Shown here: positions 38,971-48,417 of the stretch, one piece after another
How positions within the stretch are numbered: the first letter of the stretch is position 1
How the letters are laid out: each line of letters starts with the position of its first letter
DNA from: Streptomyces hilarionis
GTDB lineage: Bacteria; Actinomycetota; Actinomycetes; Streptomycetales; Streptomycetaceae
Reading direction: 5' to 3'
Length of the DNA stretch: 64,000 nt
NCBI RefSeq assembly: GCF_024539675.1
Contig: NZ_JAHHIT010000047.1
Location: forward strand, 20,856-84,855
Program-made: the position numbers and the translations under genes
The notes under the pieces: model-generated
Told to the model about the DNA's origin: nothing
Database searches by the model: none
What the model saw: the letters and a program-made list of their open reading frames with translations, nothing else

Positions 38971-40787
38971 CCGCGCCGACCGGGATCACGGCGGCGGCCG
39001 ACGCGGGGCCGGGGCGGCTGCCGGTCGCCGGGCGGGCCGACGTGCGGCGGGCCGCGGTGCGCCTCGTGCGCGCCGACGCGCGGGCGTTCGCCGCCGCGCT
39101 CGCGCTGAACGTCGCGGCCGCCGGAACCGGTCTGGTCGGCCCGTGGCTGCTGGGCCGCATCATCGACGAGGTGCGGGCCGGACACGGGACCGGCGTCGTG
39201 GACCGGCTGTCGGCGGTCATCGTCGTCTGCGCGCTGGCCCAGCTGCTGCTGGCACGCTGGGCCCGGTACGCCGGACACCGCTTCGGCGAGCGCACCCTCG
39301 CCCGGGTCCGGGAGGAGTTCGTCGGCCGGGCGCTGGCGCTGCCCGCGTCGGCGGTCGAGCGGGCCGGCGCCGGGGACCTGACCACACGCGGCACCGCGGA
39401 CGTGGCGGCCGTGGGCACGACCCTGCGCGACGCCGGACCGGAGCTGCTGGTCTGCACCGTCCAGGCGCTGTTCACGCTCGCCGCGGTCTTCGTGATCGAC
39501 CCGCTGCTCGGGGTCGTCGGGGTGCTGGCGCTGACGCCGATCTGGTGCGCGCTGCGCTGGTATCTGCGCCGGGCCCGCGCCGGTTATCTGGCGCAGGGAG
39601 CGGCGGACTCCGAGGTCGCCGAGATCGTCGCGGCGACGGCGGCCGGTGCGCGCACGGTCGAGGCGTTCCGGCTCCGGGAGCGGCGCACGGCGGCGAGCCG
39701 GGACGCGCTGGAGGTCTCACGCCGCGCCCGCTTCCACACCCTCTTCCTGCGCACGGTGTTCTTCCCGGCGGTGGAGGTGTCGTACGCGCTGCCGGTGGCG
39801 GGGGTGCTGCTGCTGGGCGGGGCGCTGCACGCGCGGGGCGCGACGAGTCTGGGCGCGGTGGTCGCGGCCGCGCTGTATCTGCGCCAGTTCACCGAGCCGC
39901 TGGACCAGATCCTGGTGCGCGTCGAGCAACTCCAGAGCAGCGGGGCCTCGTTCGCCCGCGTGGAGGGCCTCGCCGGGGCGCCGCGCGCCGTGGCCGACGG
40001 CGAGGCGCCGACTCCGGCGGACGACCGGATCGACGTGAGCGGCGTGCGGTACGCCTACGAGCGCGGCGGCGAGGTGCTGCGCGGGGTGGATCTGACGGTG
40101 CGGCCCGGGGAGCGGCTGGCGGTCGTCGGCCCGTCGGGGGCGGGCAAGACCACGCTGAGCAGGCTGCTCGCGGGGGTGGACGCGCCGAGCGCGGGCACGG
40201 TGACGGTGGGCGGGGCGCCGGTGGCGGAGCTGGCGCCCGAGACGCTGCGCCGCCAGGTCGTCCTGGTCACCCAGGAGCACCATGTCTTCCTCGGCACGGT
40301 CCGCGACAATCTGCTGATCGCCGAACCGGGCGCGACGGACGCGCGGTTGTGGGAGGCGCTGGGCACGGTCGGCGCCGCCGGCTGGGTGCGGGAGCTGCCG
40401 GGCGGCCTGGACGCCGCACTGGGCGGAACCGGCCGACATCCGGACGGCTCGCAGGCCCAGCAGCTCGCCCTGGCCCGGGTGGTGCTGGCCGATCCGCACA
40501 CGCTGATCCTGGACGAGGCGACGGCCCTGCTGGACCCGACGACGGCCCGGCACACCGAGCGCGCGCTGGCCGCCGTGCTCCGGGGCCGGACCGTGATCGC
40601 CGTCGCCCACCGGCTGCACACCGCGCACGACGCGGACCGGGTCGCCGTCATGGAGGACGGGCGTCTCACCGAACTGGGCACGCACGAGGCGCTGGTGGCG
40701 GGCGGCGGGGCGTACGCGGCGCTGTGGCGGACCTGGCACGGGGAGCCGGCCGGGGGTGCGGCCCGCTCGGGGCCGCAGCCGTCCTGA
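38967..40787 (+). CDS. ABC exporter half-transporter 4 (intact Walker motifs, degenerate signature)
   Basis: A 606-residue exporter half with intact Walker A GPSGAGKTT and Walker B LILDEATALLD including the catalytic Glu, but no recognisable LSGGQ (GSQAQQLAL at that place). It complements half-transporter 3 exactly: its Walker site meets the LSGGQ of half 3 in one working site, and the other site is degenerate on both sides. The ATG overlaps the stop of half 3. The pair may export a peptide or drug-like compound. Confidence 0.87.
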   Translation: MTAPTGITAAADAGPGRLPVAGRADVRRAAVRLVRADARAFAAALALNVAAAGTGLVGPWLLGRIIDEVRAGHGTGVVDRLSAVIVVCALAQLLLARWARYAGHRFGERTLARVREEFVGRALALPASAVERAGAGDLTTRGTADVAAVGTTLRDAGPELLVCTVQALFTLAAVFVIDPLLGVVGVLALTPIWCALRWYLRRARAGYLAQGAADSEVAEIVAATAAGARTVEAFRLRERRTAASRDALEVSRRARFHTLFLRTVFFPAVEVSYALPVAGVLLLGGALHARGATSLGAVVAAALYLRQFTEPLDQILVRVEQLQSSGASFARVEGLAGAPRAVADGEAPTPADDRIDVSGVRYAYERGGEVLRGVDLTVRPGERLAVVGPSGAGKTTLSRLLAGVDAPSAGTVTVGGAPVAELAPETLRRQVVLVTQEHHVFLGTVRDNLLIAEPGATDARLWEALGTVGAAGWVRELPGGLDAALGGTGRHPDGSQAQQLALARVVLADPHTLILDEATALLDPTTARHTERALAAVLRGRTVIAVAHRLHTAHDADRVAVMEDGRLTELGTHEALVAGGGAYAALWRTWHGEPAGGAARSGPQPS

Positions 40788-41149
40788 GCGCCCGCGCGCG
40801 GGCGAGCGCGATCCGCTCGCTCCGAGGGCGCCGGCCCGCTCGGCGGCGGCGCGGTCGGCTCCCCGCGGCCGGCGCACCGGGAGGTCCTGTCCGGCCAGAC
40901 GCAACGGGTCCGTATATCGAACATGAATTGCCGGACAACGGACCGTTTCCGGCCAACTTCCTGACGCGCTCCTGACAGACAGCGCAATCCACTGCCACTC
41001 TTCCCACTGCCAGTTCACAGCAACCCCACAGCAACACCTCGCTCCAGGTTCCGCCTTGGTTCTGCGTACCGCCTTTGTCGTGCCCGTACGGCCCACCCGT
41101 CGTCGGGTCTCCCCTGGCCGCGTGATCCGCGGCCGCGCAGAAGGAGTCA
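40788..41149 (+). promoter_or_regulatory. Promoter region of the first M4 protease with element shared with the second
   Basis: A 362-bp gap with an AT-richer part at 40915-41045. The segment 40931-40978 shares ordered blocks CCGGACA, GTTT, CGGCCAAC and TCCTGACA with 43372-43415, upstream of the second M4 protease, where the flanking sequence differs. This suggests a common regulator or a promoter copied with the gene. AAGGAG at 41141-41146 is the ribosome site of the protease gene. No other gene is seen. Confidence 0.45.
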
Positions 41150-43198
41150 GTGTTGAGCAGCAGTCCCTCTCGCAGACGCACCCCCCACACCACCCGTCGC
41201 GCCGCGGCCGTCGCCCTCGTCGGCGTCTCCGCGCTCATCGCCGCCGCCGTGCAGTCGGGCGCCGCGACCGCCGCCCCGGCGCAGTCGCCGCGTACGTCGA
41301 GTCAGACCAACCCGGGCGCCGAGTCGCTGCGCCTCACCCCCGCCCAGCGCGCCGCGCTGATCCGCGAGGCGGACGCCGGCAAGGCCGCGACCGCCAAGGA
41401 GCTGGGCCTGGGCGCCAAGGAGGCGCTCGTCGTCCGTGACGTCCTCAAGGACGCCGACGGCACCGTCCACACCCGCTACGAGCGCACCTACGCCGGCCTG
41501 CCGGTCCTCGGCGGCGACCTCGTCGTCGAGAAGGCGAAGTCGGGCGCGACCGAGGGCGTCACCAAGGCGACCCGGGCCGCCATCAAGGTCGCCTCGCTCA
41601 GCCCGGCCGTCAGCGCGGAGACGGCGCGCAAGCAGGCGCTGGGCCTCGCCGCCGACGCCGGCGCCTCGAAGCCGGCCGCCGGCCAGGCGCCGCGCAAGGT
41701 GATCTGGGCGGCGAACGGCACGCCGGTCCTCGCGTACGAGACGGTGGTGGGCGGCCTCCAGGAGGACGGCACCCCCAACGAGCTGCACGTCATCACCGAC
41801 GCGACCACCGGCAAGAAGCTCTACGAGTACCAGGGCATCGAGACCGGCACCGGCAACACGATGTACAGCGGCACGGTGACGCTCGGCACCACCCAGTCCG
41901 GGTCGACGTACAACCTGACCGACGCGGCGCGCGGCAACCACAAGACGTACAACCTCAACCACGGCTCCTCCGGCACCGGCACGCTCTTCTCCGGTCCCGA
42001 CGACGTCTGGGGCAACGGCGCCGCCTCCAACGCGGAGACGGCGGGCGCCGACGCGCACTACGGCGCGGCCCTCACCTGGGACTACTACAAGAACGTGCAC
42101 GGCCGCAGCGGCATCAAGGGCAACGGCGTCGGCGCGTACTCGCGGGTGCACTACGGCAACAACTACGTCAACGCGTTCTGGGACGACGGCTGCTTCTGCA
42201 TGACGTACGGCGACGGCTCGGGCAACACCCACCCGCTGACGGCGATCGACGTGGCCGGCCACGAGATGACGCACGGCGTCACCTCCAACACCGCGGGCCT
42301 CAACTACAGCGGCGAGTCCGGCGGCCTCAACGAGGCAACCTCGGACATCTTCGGCACCTCGGTGGAGTTCTACGCGGCGAACCCGTCCGACGTCGGTGAC
42401 TACCTCATCGGCGAGGAGATCGACATCAACGGCGACGGCACGCCGCTGCGCTACATGGACAAGCCGAGCAAGGACGGCGCGTCGAAGGACAGCTGGTACT
42501 CGGGGATCGGAGGGGTGGACGTCCACTACTCGTCCGGCCCGGCGAACCACTTCTTCTACCTGCTGAGCGAGGGCAGCGGCGCCAAGGTCATCAACGGCGT
42601 CAGCTACAACTCGCCGACGGCGGACGGCCTTCCGGTCACCGGCATCGGCCGCGACAAGGCCGAGAAGATCTGGTTCCGCGCGCTCACCACGAAGTTCACC
42701 TCGACGACCAACTACGCGGCGGCCCGCACCGGCACGCTGGCGGCGGCCGGTGAGCTGTACGGCACGACGTCCACCGAGTACAAGGCGGTCCAGGACGCGT
42801 GGGCCGGCGTCGCGGTCGGCGCCCGCTCCGGTGGCGGCGGCGGTGGCGGCACCTCCTTCGAGAACACCGCCGACGTATCGATTCCGGACAGAGGAGCGGC
42901 GGTCACCTCGTCGATCACCGTCTCGGGCCGGACCGGCAACGCGCCGTCGAACCTCCAGGTCGGGGTCGACATCGTGCACACCTACATCGGCGACCTCCAG
43001 GTGCAGTTGGTGGCCCCCGACGGCACGGCGTACACGCTGAAGGCGTACGGCACCGGCGGGAGCGCGGACAACATCAACACCACGTACACCGTGAACGCCT
43101 CCTCCGAGGTCGCCAACGGCGTGTGGAAGCTGAGGGTCCAGGACAACGCGGCCCAGGACACCGGTTACATCAACAGCTGGAAGCTCACCTTCCCGTAG
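41150..43198 (+). CDS. Secreted M4 (thermolysin-like) metalloprotease with P-domain
   Basis: A 682-residue secreted preproprotein. A Tat-like or long Sec signal (RRRTPHTTRRAAAVALVGV, cut near ATAAPA) is followed by an inhibitory propeptide. The M4 domain has the zinc motif HEMTH with the third ligand Glu in GGLNEATSDIFG. After a Gly-rich linker (about residues 560-570) there is a proprotein-convertase-type P-domain ending the protein, which may bind substrate or stabilise it. Starting at GTG 41150 or TTG 41153 are both possible; AAGGAG precedes them. It degrades extracellular protein. It is a tandem paralogue of the gene at 43521. Confidence 0.92.
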   Translation: MLSSSPSRRRTPHTTRRAAAVALVGVSALIAAAVQSGAATAAPAQSPRTSSQTNPGAESLRLTPAQRAALIREADAGKAATAKELGLGAKEALVVRDVLKDADGTVHTRYERTYAGLPVLGGDLVVEKAKSGATEGVTKATRAAIKVASLSPAVSAETARKQALGLAADAGASKPAAGQAPRKVIWAANGTPVLAYETVVGGLQEDGTPNELHVITDATTGKKLYEYQGIETGTGNTMYSGTVTLGTTQSGSTYNLTDAARGNHKTYNLNHGSSGTGTLFSGPDDVWGNGAASNAETAGADAHYGAALTWDYYKNVHGRSGIKGNGVGAYSRVHYGNNYVNAFWDDGCFCMTYGDGSGNTHPLTAIDVAGHEMTHGVTSNTAGLNYSGESGGLNEATSDIFGTSVEFYAANPSDVGDYLIGEEIDINGDGTPLRYMDKPSKDGASKDSWYSGIGGVDVHYSSGPANHFFYLLSEGSGAKVINGVSYNSPTADGLPVTGIGRDKAEKIWFRALTTKFTSTTNYAAARTGTLAAAGELYGTTSTEYKAVQDAWAGVAVGARSGGGGGGGTSFENTADVSIPDRGAAVTSSITVSGRTGNAPSNLQVGVDIVHTYIGDLQVQLVAPDGTAYTLKAYGTGGSADNINTTYTVNASSEVANGVWKLRVQDNAAQDTGYINSWKLTFP

Positions 43199-43248
43199 GC
43201 GGCAGGCCCCGCACGGGCCACGCACAGCCGTCCGCGGCGTGACGCGCA

Positions 43249-43302
43249 GGGCGCCGTTCCGGGGGAGTCCCGACTCCCCCGGAACGGCGCCCTCGGTTTT
43301 TA
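43249..43302 (+). terminator. Strong intrinsic terminator
   Basis: A perfect 21-bp stem has arms at 43249-43269 and 43272-43292, a 2-nt loop, and TCGGTTTTTA after it. It ends the first M4 protease transcript about 50 bp after its stop codon. Confidence 0.92.
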
Positions 43303-43331
43303 CCGGCCGTATGCCCGCGCCCTGTTGGCCC

Positions 43332-43415
43332 TTGACCGAGGTCAACGCGGTTTACATTCCGGCAATGTTCACCGGACAGTCGAGTTTCGGCCAACATCAC
43401 TTGGGGGTCCTGACA
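43332..43415 (+). promoter_or_regulatory. Promoter/operator region of the second M4 protease
   Basis: TTGACC (43332-43337) and GGTCAA (43340-43345) form a dyad with a 2-nt centre; the left arm also resembles a -35 box, with TACATT at 43353-43358 as a possible -10. Further down, 43372-43415 repeats the ordered blocks seen before the first M4 gene. AAGGAG then precedes the GTG at 43521. Confidence 0.45.
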
Positions 43416-43520
43416 TGTACGCGCCTTGATGTCAGTCTTCCTTCACCCGCCGCACAACTTCACACCCGTCTCGGGCGGCCGCCCCACGCCGCCTGGACCC
43501 CCCACATCCAAGGAGCTTGT

Positions 43521-45185
43521 GTGACCTCCCTCTACGCGCGTCACAAGCGCACCACTCTGGCCATCGCCACCGCCGTCGCGGCCGGAGCCCTGGTCACCAC
43601 CGGTCTGACCACCGGCACCGCCGCCGCCCAGACCCCGGCGGAGACCGGCGCCAAGGCGGTCCGGGCGGCCGCCCCGGTCCAGCTGTCGGCCGCCGCCCGC
43701 ACGACGCTCATCAAGCAGCAGCAGGCCGACGCACCCGGGACCGCCCAGGCCATAGGCCTCGGCGCGAAGGAGAAGCTCGTCGTCAAGGACGTCGTCAAGG
43801 ACGCCGACGGCACCGTCCACACCCGCTACGAGCGCACCTACGCGGGCCTGCCGGTCCTCGGCGGCGACCTCGTCGTGCACGAGTCCGCCACCGGCGCGGC
43901 CAAGGGCGTCACCAAGGCCAACGCGGCCACCATCAAGGTGGCCACGCTGACCCCGAAGGTCGCCCCCGCCAAGGCGGAGAAGCAGGCGCTCACCGCCGCC
44001 AAGGCCGTGGGCTCCGAGTCCACCTCGGCCGACCAGGCCCCCCGCAAGGTGATCTGGGCGGCCAACGGCGCCCCGGTCCTCGCCTTCGAGACGGTCGTCG
44101 GCGGTCTCCAGGACGACGGCACCCCGAGCGAGCTGCACGTCATCACCGACGCGGCCACCGGCAAGAAGCTCTACGAGTACCAGGGCATCGAGACCGGCAC
44201 CGGCAAGAGCCTGTACTCGGGCACCGTCACCCTCGGCACCACCAAGTCGGGCTCGACGTACAACCTGACGGACGGCACGCGCGGCGGACACAAGACGTAC
44301 AACAAGTCGCACGGCACCTCCTCGTCGGCGGGCACCCTGTTCACCGACGCGGACGACGTCTGGGGCACCGGCGCGGCCTCCAGCTCCGCCACCGACCAGA
44401 CGGCCGCCGTGGACGCCGCCTACGGCGCGCAGGTCACCTGGGACTTCTACAAGTCCACGTTCGGCCGCAGCGGCATCAAGAACAACGGCGTCGCCGCCTA
44501 CTCCCGCGTCCACTACGGCAACGCGTACGTCAACGCGTTCTGGGACGACAGCTGCTTCTGCATGACGTACGGCGACGGCGACGGCAACAACCACCCGCTC
44601 ACCTCGCTGGACGTGGCCGGCCACGAGATGAGCCACGGCGTCACCTCGAACACGGCGGGCCTGAACTACTCCGGCGAGTCCGGCGGTCTGAACGAGGCCA
44701 CCTCGGACATCTTCGGCACCGGCGTGGAGTTCTACGCCAACAACGCGTCCGACAAGGGTGACTACCTCATCGGCGAGAAGATCGACATCAACGGCGACGG
44801 CAGCCCGCTGCGCTACATGGACAAGCCCAGCAAGGACGGCGGCTCGGCGGACTCCTGGTCCTCCGGTGTCGGCAACAAGGACGTGCACTACTCGTCCGGC
44901 GTCGCGAACCACTTCTTCTACCTCCTGAGCGAGGGCAGCGGTTCGAAGACGATCAACGGCGTGACCTACAACTCGCCGACGTCCAACGGCTCCACGGTCA
45001 CCGGCATCGGCCGCGACAAGGCGCTTCAGATCTGGTACAAGGCGCTCACCACGTACTTCACGTCGACGACGAACTACAAGTCGGCGCGGACGGGGACGCT
45101 GAGCGCGGCCTCCGCCCTGTACGGCTCCACCAGCGCCGAGTACAAGGCGGTCGCGGCGGCCTGGTCGGCGGTCAACGTCAGCTGA
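43521..45185 (+). CDS. Secreted M4 (thermolysin-like) metalloprotease without P-domain
   Basis: A 554-residue secreted protease. The signal peptide (HKRTTLAIATAVAAGALVTTGL, cut near TAAAQ) is followed by a propeptide and an M4 domain with the zinc motif HEMSH and GGLNEATSDIFG. Sequence and order match the upstream protease closely over the propeptide and catalytic domain, but the Gly linker and P-domain are absent, so the pair arose by tandem duplication with domain loss or gain. The GTG at 43521 has AAGGAG 6-7 nt before it. A strong terminator follows. Confidence 0.92.
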   Translation: MTSLYARHKRTTLAIATAVAAGALVTTGLTTGTAAAQTPAETGAKAVRAAAPVQLSAAARTTLIKQQQADAPGTAQAIGLGAKEKLVVKDVVKDADGTVHTRYERTYAGLPVLGGDLVVHESATGAAKGVTKANAATIKVATLTPKVAPAKAEKQALTAAKAVGSESTSADQAPRKVIWAANGAPVLAFETVVGGLQDDGTPSELHVITDAATGKKLYEYQGIETGTGKSLYSGTVTLGTTKSGSTYNLTDGTRGGHKTYNKSHGTSSSAGTLFTDADDVWGTGAASSSATDQTAAVDAAYGAQVTWDFYKSTFGRSGIKNNGVAAYSRVHYGNAYVNAFWDDSCFCMTYGDGDGNNHPLTSLDVAGHEMSHGVTSNTAGLNYSGESGGLNEATSDIFGTGVEFYANNASDKGDYLIGEKIDINGDGSPLRYMDKPSKDGGSADSWSSGVGNKDVHYSSGVANHFFYLLSEGSGSKTINGVTYNSPTSNGSTVTGIGRDKALQIWYKALTTYFTSTTNYKSARTGTLSAASALYGSTSAEYKAVAAAWSAVNVS

Positions 45186-45204
45186 CGCCACGGCAGTGAG
45201 TGAC

Positions 45205-45242
45205 GGGCGGCACCCGGGAGGAGGACCTCCCGGGTGCCGCCC
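45205..45242 (+). terminator. Strong intrinsic terminator
   Basis: A perfect 17-bp stem (45205-45221 with 45226-45242) has a 4-nt AGGA loop 20 bp after the second M4 protease stop. It also immediately precedes the DUF1990 gene, whose transcript must start between it and 45257 or read through it. Confidence 0.85.
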
Positions 45243-45256
45243 TACTCTTGGCTCCC

Positions 45257-45775
45257 ATGTCTTCGAAGGACTTCACGTACGACGAGGTCGGCGCGACCCG
45301 CGACCGCCCGGGCTTCTGCCCCCCGGGGTTCCACCCCCTCCACGTCCGCACCCGCATCGGCGAGGGCCACGAGGTCTTCCGCCGCGCCGCGCAGGCCGTC
45401 ATGACGTGGGAGATGCACCGCGCCCTGGGCGTCGGCGTCGAGACCTCCGCGGACCGCGCGGCCCCGGACGTGGACGTCACCGTCACCCTGGCCGGCATCG
45501 TCCGGGCCCCCTGCCGGGTGGTCTGGACGGTGGACGAGCACCGGCGCGCCGGCTGGGCCTACGGCACCCTCCCCGGCCACCCCGAGACCGGCGAGGAGTC
45601 CTTCGTCGTCGACCGCACCGGGGACGGCACGGTCTGGCTGACGGTCTCCGCCTTCAGCCGGGCCGCCAAGTGGTACGCGAGGGCCGGCGGCCCGGCCACG
45701 AGGGGCCTGCAACAGGCCTACGCCCGCCGCTGCGGCACGGTGCTGCGGGGCCTGTGCGCGGACGAGGAGTCCTAG
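45257..45775 (+). CDS. DUF1990-family protein
   Basis: A 172-residue soluble protein of the DUF1990 family. It shows the family features: FTYDEVGATRD at the start, RIGEGHEVFRRAAQAVMTWEMHRALGV in the middle, and GWAYGTLPGHPETGEESFVV later. The function is not known. The ATG at 45257 begins right after the terminator of the upstream gene; an upstream GTG in frame would put the start inside the terminator hairpin, so 45257 is preferred. Leaderless or very short-leader translation is possible. Confidence 0.8.
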   Translation: MSSKDFTYDEVGATRDRPGFCPPGFHPLHVRTRIGEGHEVFRRAAQAVMTWEMHRALGVGVETSADRAAPDVDVTVTLAGIVRAPCRVVWTVDEHRRAGWAYGTLPGHPETGEESFVVDRTGDGTVWLTVSAFSRAAKWYARAGGPATRGLQQAYARRCGTVLRGLCADEES

Positions 45776-45806
45776 CCGGGGAGAAGGCGGCCCGGCCCGG
45801 CGGGGC

Positions 45807-46982
45807 TCAGGTGCGGGACGTCACGCCGCAGGGCTCGTCGCGGCGGTCGCTCAGGTCCCGGCTGCGGTCGTAGGGGTCGGAGGTCGGCCCGCTCGGCGCC
45901 GCGCCCGTGGGCTCGTCCGTCGCCCCGGCCGTCGGGAACGAGGGATGCAGGAAGCCGTCGTGGACGTCGCAGGCGGTGTTGCCGACGTCGCGGTCGTACC
46001 TGACGACCGTGATCGTGCCCGGCGTGACCGCGTACCTGCGCGGGTCGGAGAACTCGAGGTCGAGCGCGCGCCGCACGATGGTGCGGGCGACCTCGGCGGG
46101 TGCGTCCCCGCCGACGCGGGTCACCGGGTAGACGAAGGTGTAGTCGGCGTGCACGACGACGGAGGCGTGCTCGCCCGCCGTGAACGTCATCCGTCCCCGC
46201 GTCTTCACCACCTCGCCGACCAGGCGCAGCCGCCGGGGGTCGAAGCGGCTGAACATCGACAGCGGGTCGTGCGCCTCGTCGGGCTTGCTCAGGGCGGTGT
46301 TCAGCAGGGTCAGCAGGTCCTTCTGCCGCGGGTCGATCGCGGCGAGCGCGGCCCGCGGACGGGCGCCGCGCAGGGTCGCCGGGTCGAGGTTGGCGTCGAT
46401 CAGCAGCTGCCTGCTCTGCCGCAGCGCCTTCTCCACCTGGGCCTTGGACAGCGTCCCGACCGGAGCCGCCTCGGGCACGACGATGCCGGCGGCGCCGTCC
46501 GCCCAGCGCAGCGCGGGAGATCCCGCGAACGGCCGCTCCAGCGTGGGCGTGCGGGCGTCGACCGCGCCGGGCGCGGCGGTCGGGGCCGCGGTCTCCGCCG
46601 GCAGCGGCGGGACGGCCGCCTCGGCGTCCCGGCCGCCGAAGGGATCGCCGGGCAGCAGCGAGGGCCGCATCGCGACGACGGCCAGGGCCGCCGCGACGGG
46701 CAGCCCGACGACCGCCCACAGCCGCCGCCTGCGCGTCGCCCTGCGTCGCGTCTCCTGCGCGGACGGCCCGCTGCGCCAGCCCGTCGGCAGCTCGCCCCGC
46801 GCCTCCTGCTGCCGCAGCCGCTCGGTCACCATCCGGGCCCGCGCGGACGGCTCCTTGGGGGCGGAGTCGGGTATCCCCCGCGCGCTGTCCTGGACGAACC
46901 TCGCCCACTCCTCGTCGGACAGGGAACCGCCGTCCCCCTCGGGCGAACCGGATCCGTGCTCTTCGCGCGATCTGTCGGACAC
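45807..46982 (-). CDS. Single-pass membrane protein of unknown function
   Basis: A 391-residue protein with an acidic, then Arg-rich cytoplasmic part (about 1-95), one membrane segment (LWAVVGLPVAAALAVVAM), and an extracellular Pro/Ala linker and domain. The N-terminus contains LSDEEWARFVQDS. No known domain is recognised in the outer part. The GTG at 46982 (VSDRSREEHGSG) is chosen because the sequence upstream loses character; the ribosome site is weak. It converges with the DUF1990 gene and diverges from the Crp-type regulator. Role unknown, possibly an anti-sigma-like or regulatory membrane protein. Confidence 0.7.
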   Translation of the reverse strand: MSDRSREEHGSGSPEGDGGSLSDEEWARFVQDSARGIPDSAPKEPSARARMVTERLRQQEARGELPTGWRSGPSAQETRRRATRRRRLWAVVGLPVAAALAVVAMRPSLLPGDPFGGRDAEAAVPPLPAETAAPTAAPGAVDARTPTLERPFAGSPALRWADGAAGIVVPEAAPVGTLSKAQVEKALRQSRQLLIDANLDPATLRGARPRAALAAIDPRQKDLLTLLNTALSKPDEAHDPLSMFSRFDPRRLRLVGEVVKTRGRMTFTAGEHASVVVHADYTFVYPVTRVGGDAPAEVARTIVRRALDLEFSDPRRYAVTPGTITVVRYDRDVGNTACDVHDGFLHPSFPTAGATDEPTGAAPSGPTSDPYDRSRDLSDRRDEPCGVTSRT

Positions 46983-47314
46983 GCTCCGTCGGCCTCTCTC
47001 CACGTCGGTCACCGGACGCCACAGCCTAGGCCAGCGCGTCCGGGGACCGGCCGGGGGTCCGGTTCCGCCCCCCACTCCAGGGGCGGTTGACGGCACGTCA
47101 GCCGATCTCCACCACCCGGGCCCGGGCCGGCGGGGAGTCCGCAACGCGATCCGGGTCGTCCTCGCCGGGCGCGTCTCCGGCGGGGCCGGCGCGGCCGCCT
47201 CCGGTGCACGCGGTGGCCTGAAGAGCACCTGTGACGTTCCCCTCGCGGCACACCCGTCCTTCTCCATTCGCCCCGGGGCCTGCCATCATCGGGGCTGCGC
47301 GGAGGGGAGGACGC
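46983..47314. other. Divergent intergenic region
   Basis: About 330 bp lie between the divergent membrane-protein and Crp-type genes. It should carry both promoters. A G-rich ribosome site (GGAGGGGAGG) lies just before the ATG at 47315. No gene or clear operator is visible. Confidence 0.35.
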
Positions 47315-48022
47315 ATGGGCGACGCCGAGCCGTGGAAACCGGTGCACACCTGGCGGGCGGGCACGTACCTGAGCCAGATCTCCCGGGAGGCGCGGCAGGC
47401 GCTCTTCGACGCGGCCTCCCCTGTGTCCTACGCGCCGGACGAGTTGCTCTTCCGGGAAGGGGACCCGGCCTCCTACCTGCTGGTGATCCGCTCGGGTCTC
47501 GCGAAGGTGTCGGCGTCGTCCGAGTCGGGGCAGGAGACCCTGCTCGCCATTCGCTACCCGGGGGACGTCATCGGGGAGCTCTCGGCGCTGGAGAAGACCC
47601 CGCTGCGGTCGGCCACGGTGGCCCCGGCCGGCCGGGTCACCGCCTGGCGGCTGTCCCACCGCGCGTTCTTCCACCTCGCCGAGGAGCACCCCGACCTCGG
47701 CACCGCCCTGTTCCGGGTGGTCACCGCCAAGCTGCGCTCGGCGACCGTGGCCCGCGTCGAGGTGCACACCTACAGCGTGCGGGTGCGGCTGGCGCGCGTC
47801 CTGCTGGAGCTGGCCGACTCGCTCGGCCATCCGCACGACGGCGGCACGGTGCTCGACATGGCCCTGACGCAGGCCGAGTTGGCCGCCCTGGTGTCGGCCT
47901 CGCCCGTGTCCGTGGCCCGGGCGATCAGCGAGTTCCGCCGGGCGGGGATGCTGGAGAGCGGCTATCGCCGGCTGACGCTGCGTGACCGGGCCGCGCTGAC
48001 CGAGGTCGCCCACGAGTCCTGA
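47315..48022 (+). CDS. Crp/Fnr-family transcriptional regulator
   Basis: A 235-residue regulator: a cyclic-nucleotide-binding-type beta-roll (residues about 20-140: LLFREGDPASYLLVIRSGL, RYPGDVIGELSALEKTPLRSATV), a dimer helix and a C-terminal Crp-type helix-turn-helix (TQAELAALVSASPVSVARAI). The residues that hold cAMP (RSATV-like pattern) are only partly present, so the ligand may be something else. The ATG at 47315 has a strong ribosome site. It stands alone and could regulate the divergent gene. Confidence 0.88.
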   Translation: MGDAEPWKPVHTWRAGTYLSQISREARQALFDAASPVSYAPDELLFREGDPASYLLVIRSGLAKVSASSESGQETLLAIRYPGDVIGELSALEKTPLRSATVAPAGRVTAWRLSHRAFFHLAEEHPDLGTALFRVVTAKLRSATVARVEVHTYSVRVRLARVLLELADSLGHPHDGGTVLDMALTQAELAALVSASPVSVARAISEFRRAGMLESGYRRLTLRDRAALTEVAHES

Positions 48023-48417
48023 GCGCGGCGGTCCGCCCGGCTCCGCCCGTCGACGGGCCCGGGCGGGGACGGGTCCGGCCTACGCCGTCCGTAGGAGGCC
48101 GGGGTAGGCCGAACGCAGGCAAAACTGCGGGCTACCACCCCCGCAGCCTGCCTGCGCGGTCATCGGACGAGGGCTCGGCAAAGAGACTCCCGAACGATTC
48201 GACCAGCCTAGACGCGTCGCCGCTCCCGGAACTACGTCGGATGACATGGTTCGGCGGCCTTGTCGTCTCTTTGCCCGGCGGCGGCGCGGTGTTGGTCCCG
48301 GCGGGCGACGGAACGTACCGTGGTCAGTCGTGCGACGACGCGTCAAACACGCCTCCTACCAGGGCGTGGCCGTCGGTCACCACGCAGGGCTCGGCAACCA
48401 GGCTCACGGGAGACGTT
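48023..48417. other. Intergenic region with structured RNA candidates
   Basis: No supported gene lies in this 395-bp stretch. Besides the hairpin at 48114-48156, it carries an 11-bp inverted repeat, GGCAAAGAGAC (48177-48187) with GTCTCTTTGCC (48265-48275), around 77 nt. The spacing would suit a long stem in an RNA. A weak 32-codon frame (48330-48428) is also open but unsupported. Confidence 0.4.
48114..48156 (+). terminator. Two-stage hairpin, terminator or RNA structure
   Basis: The outer stem CGCAGGCA (48114-48121) pairs with TGCCTGCG (48149-48156) and the inner stem CTGCGGG (48125-48131) pairs with CCCGCAG (48140-48146), with small bulges between. It lies 90 bp after the Crp-type gene and could end its transcript. 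No T-run follows. Confidence 0.5.

Noticed and set aside
47098..47364. An 88-codon minus-strand frame across the Crp-type start
   Set aside because: It overlaps the regulator's ribosome site and start and has no family features.
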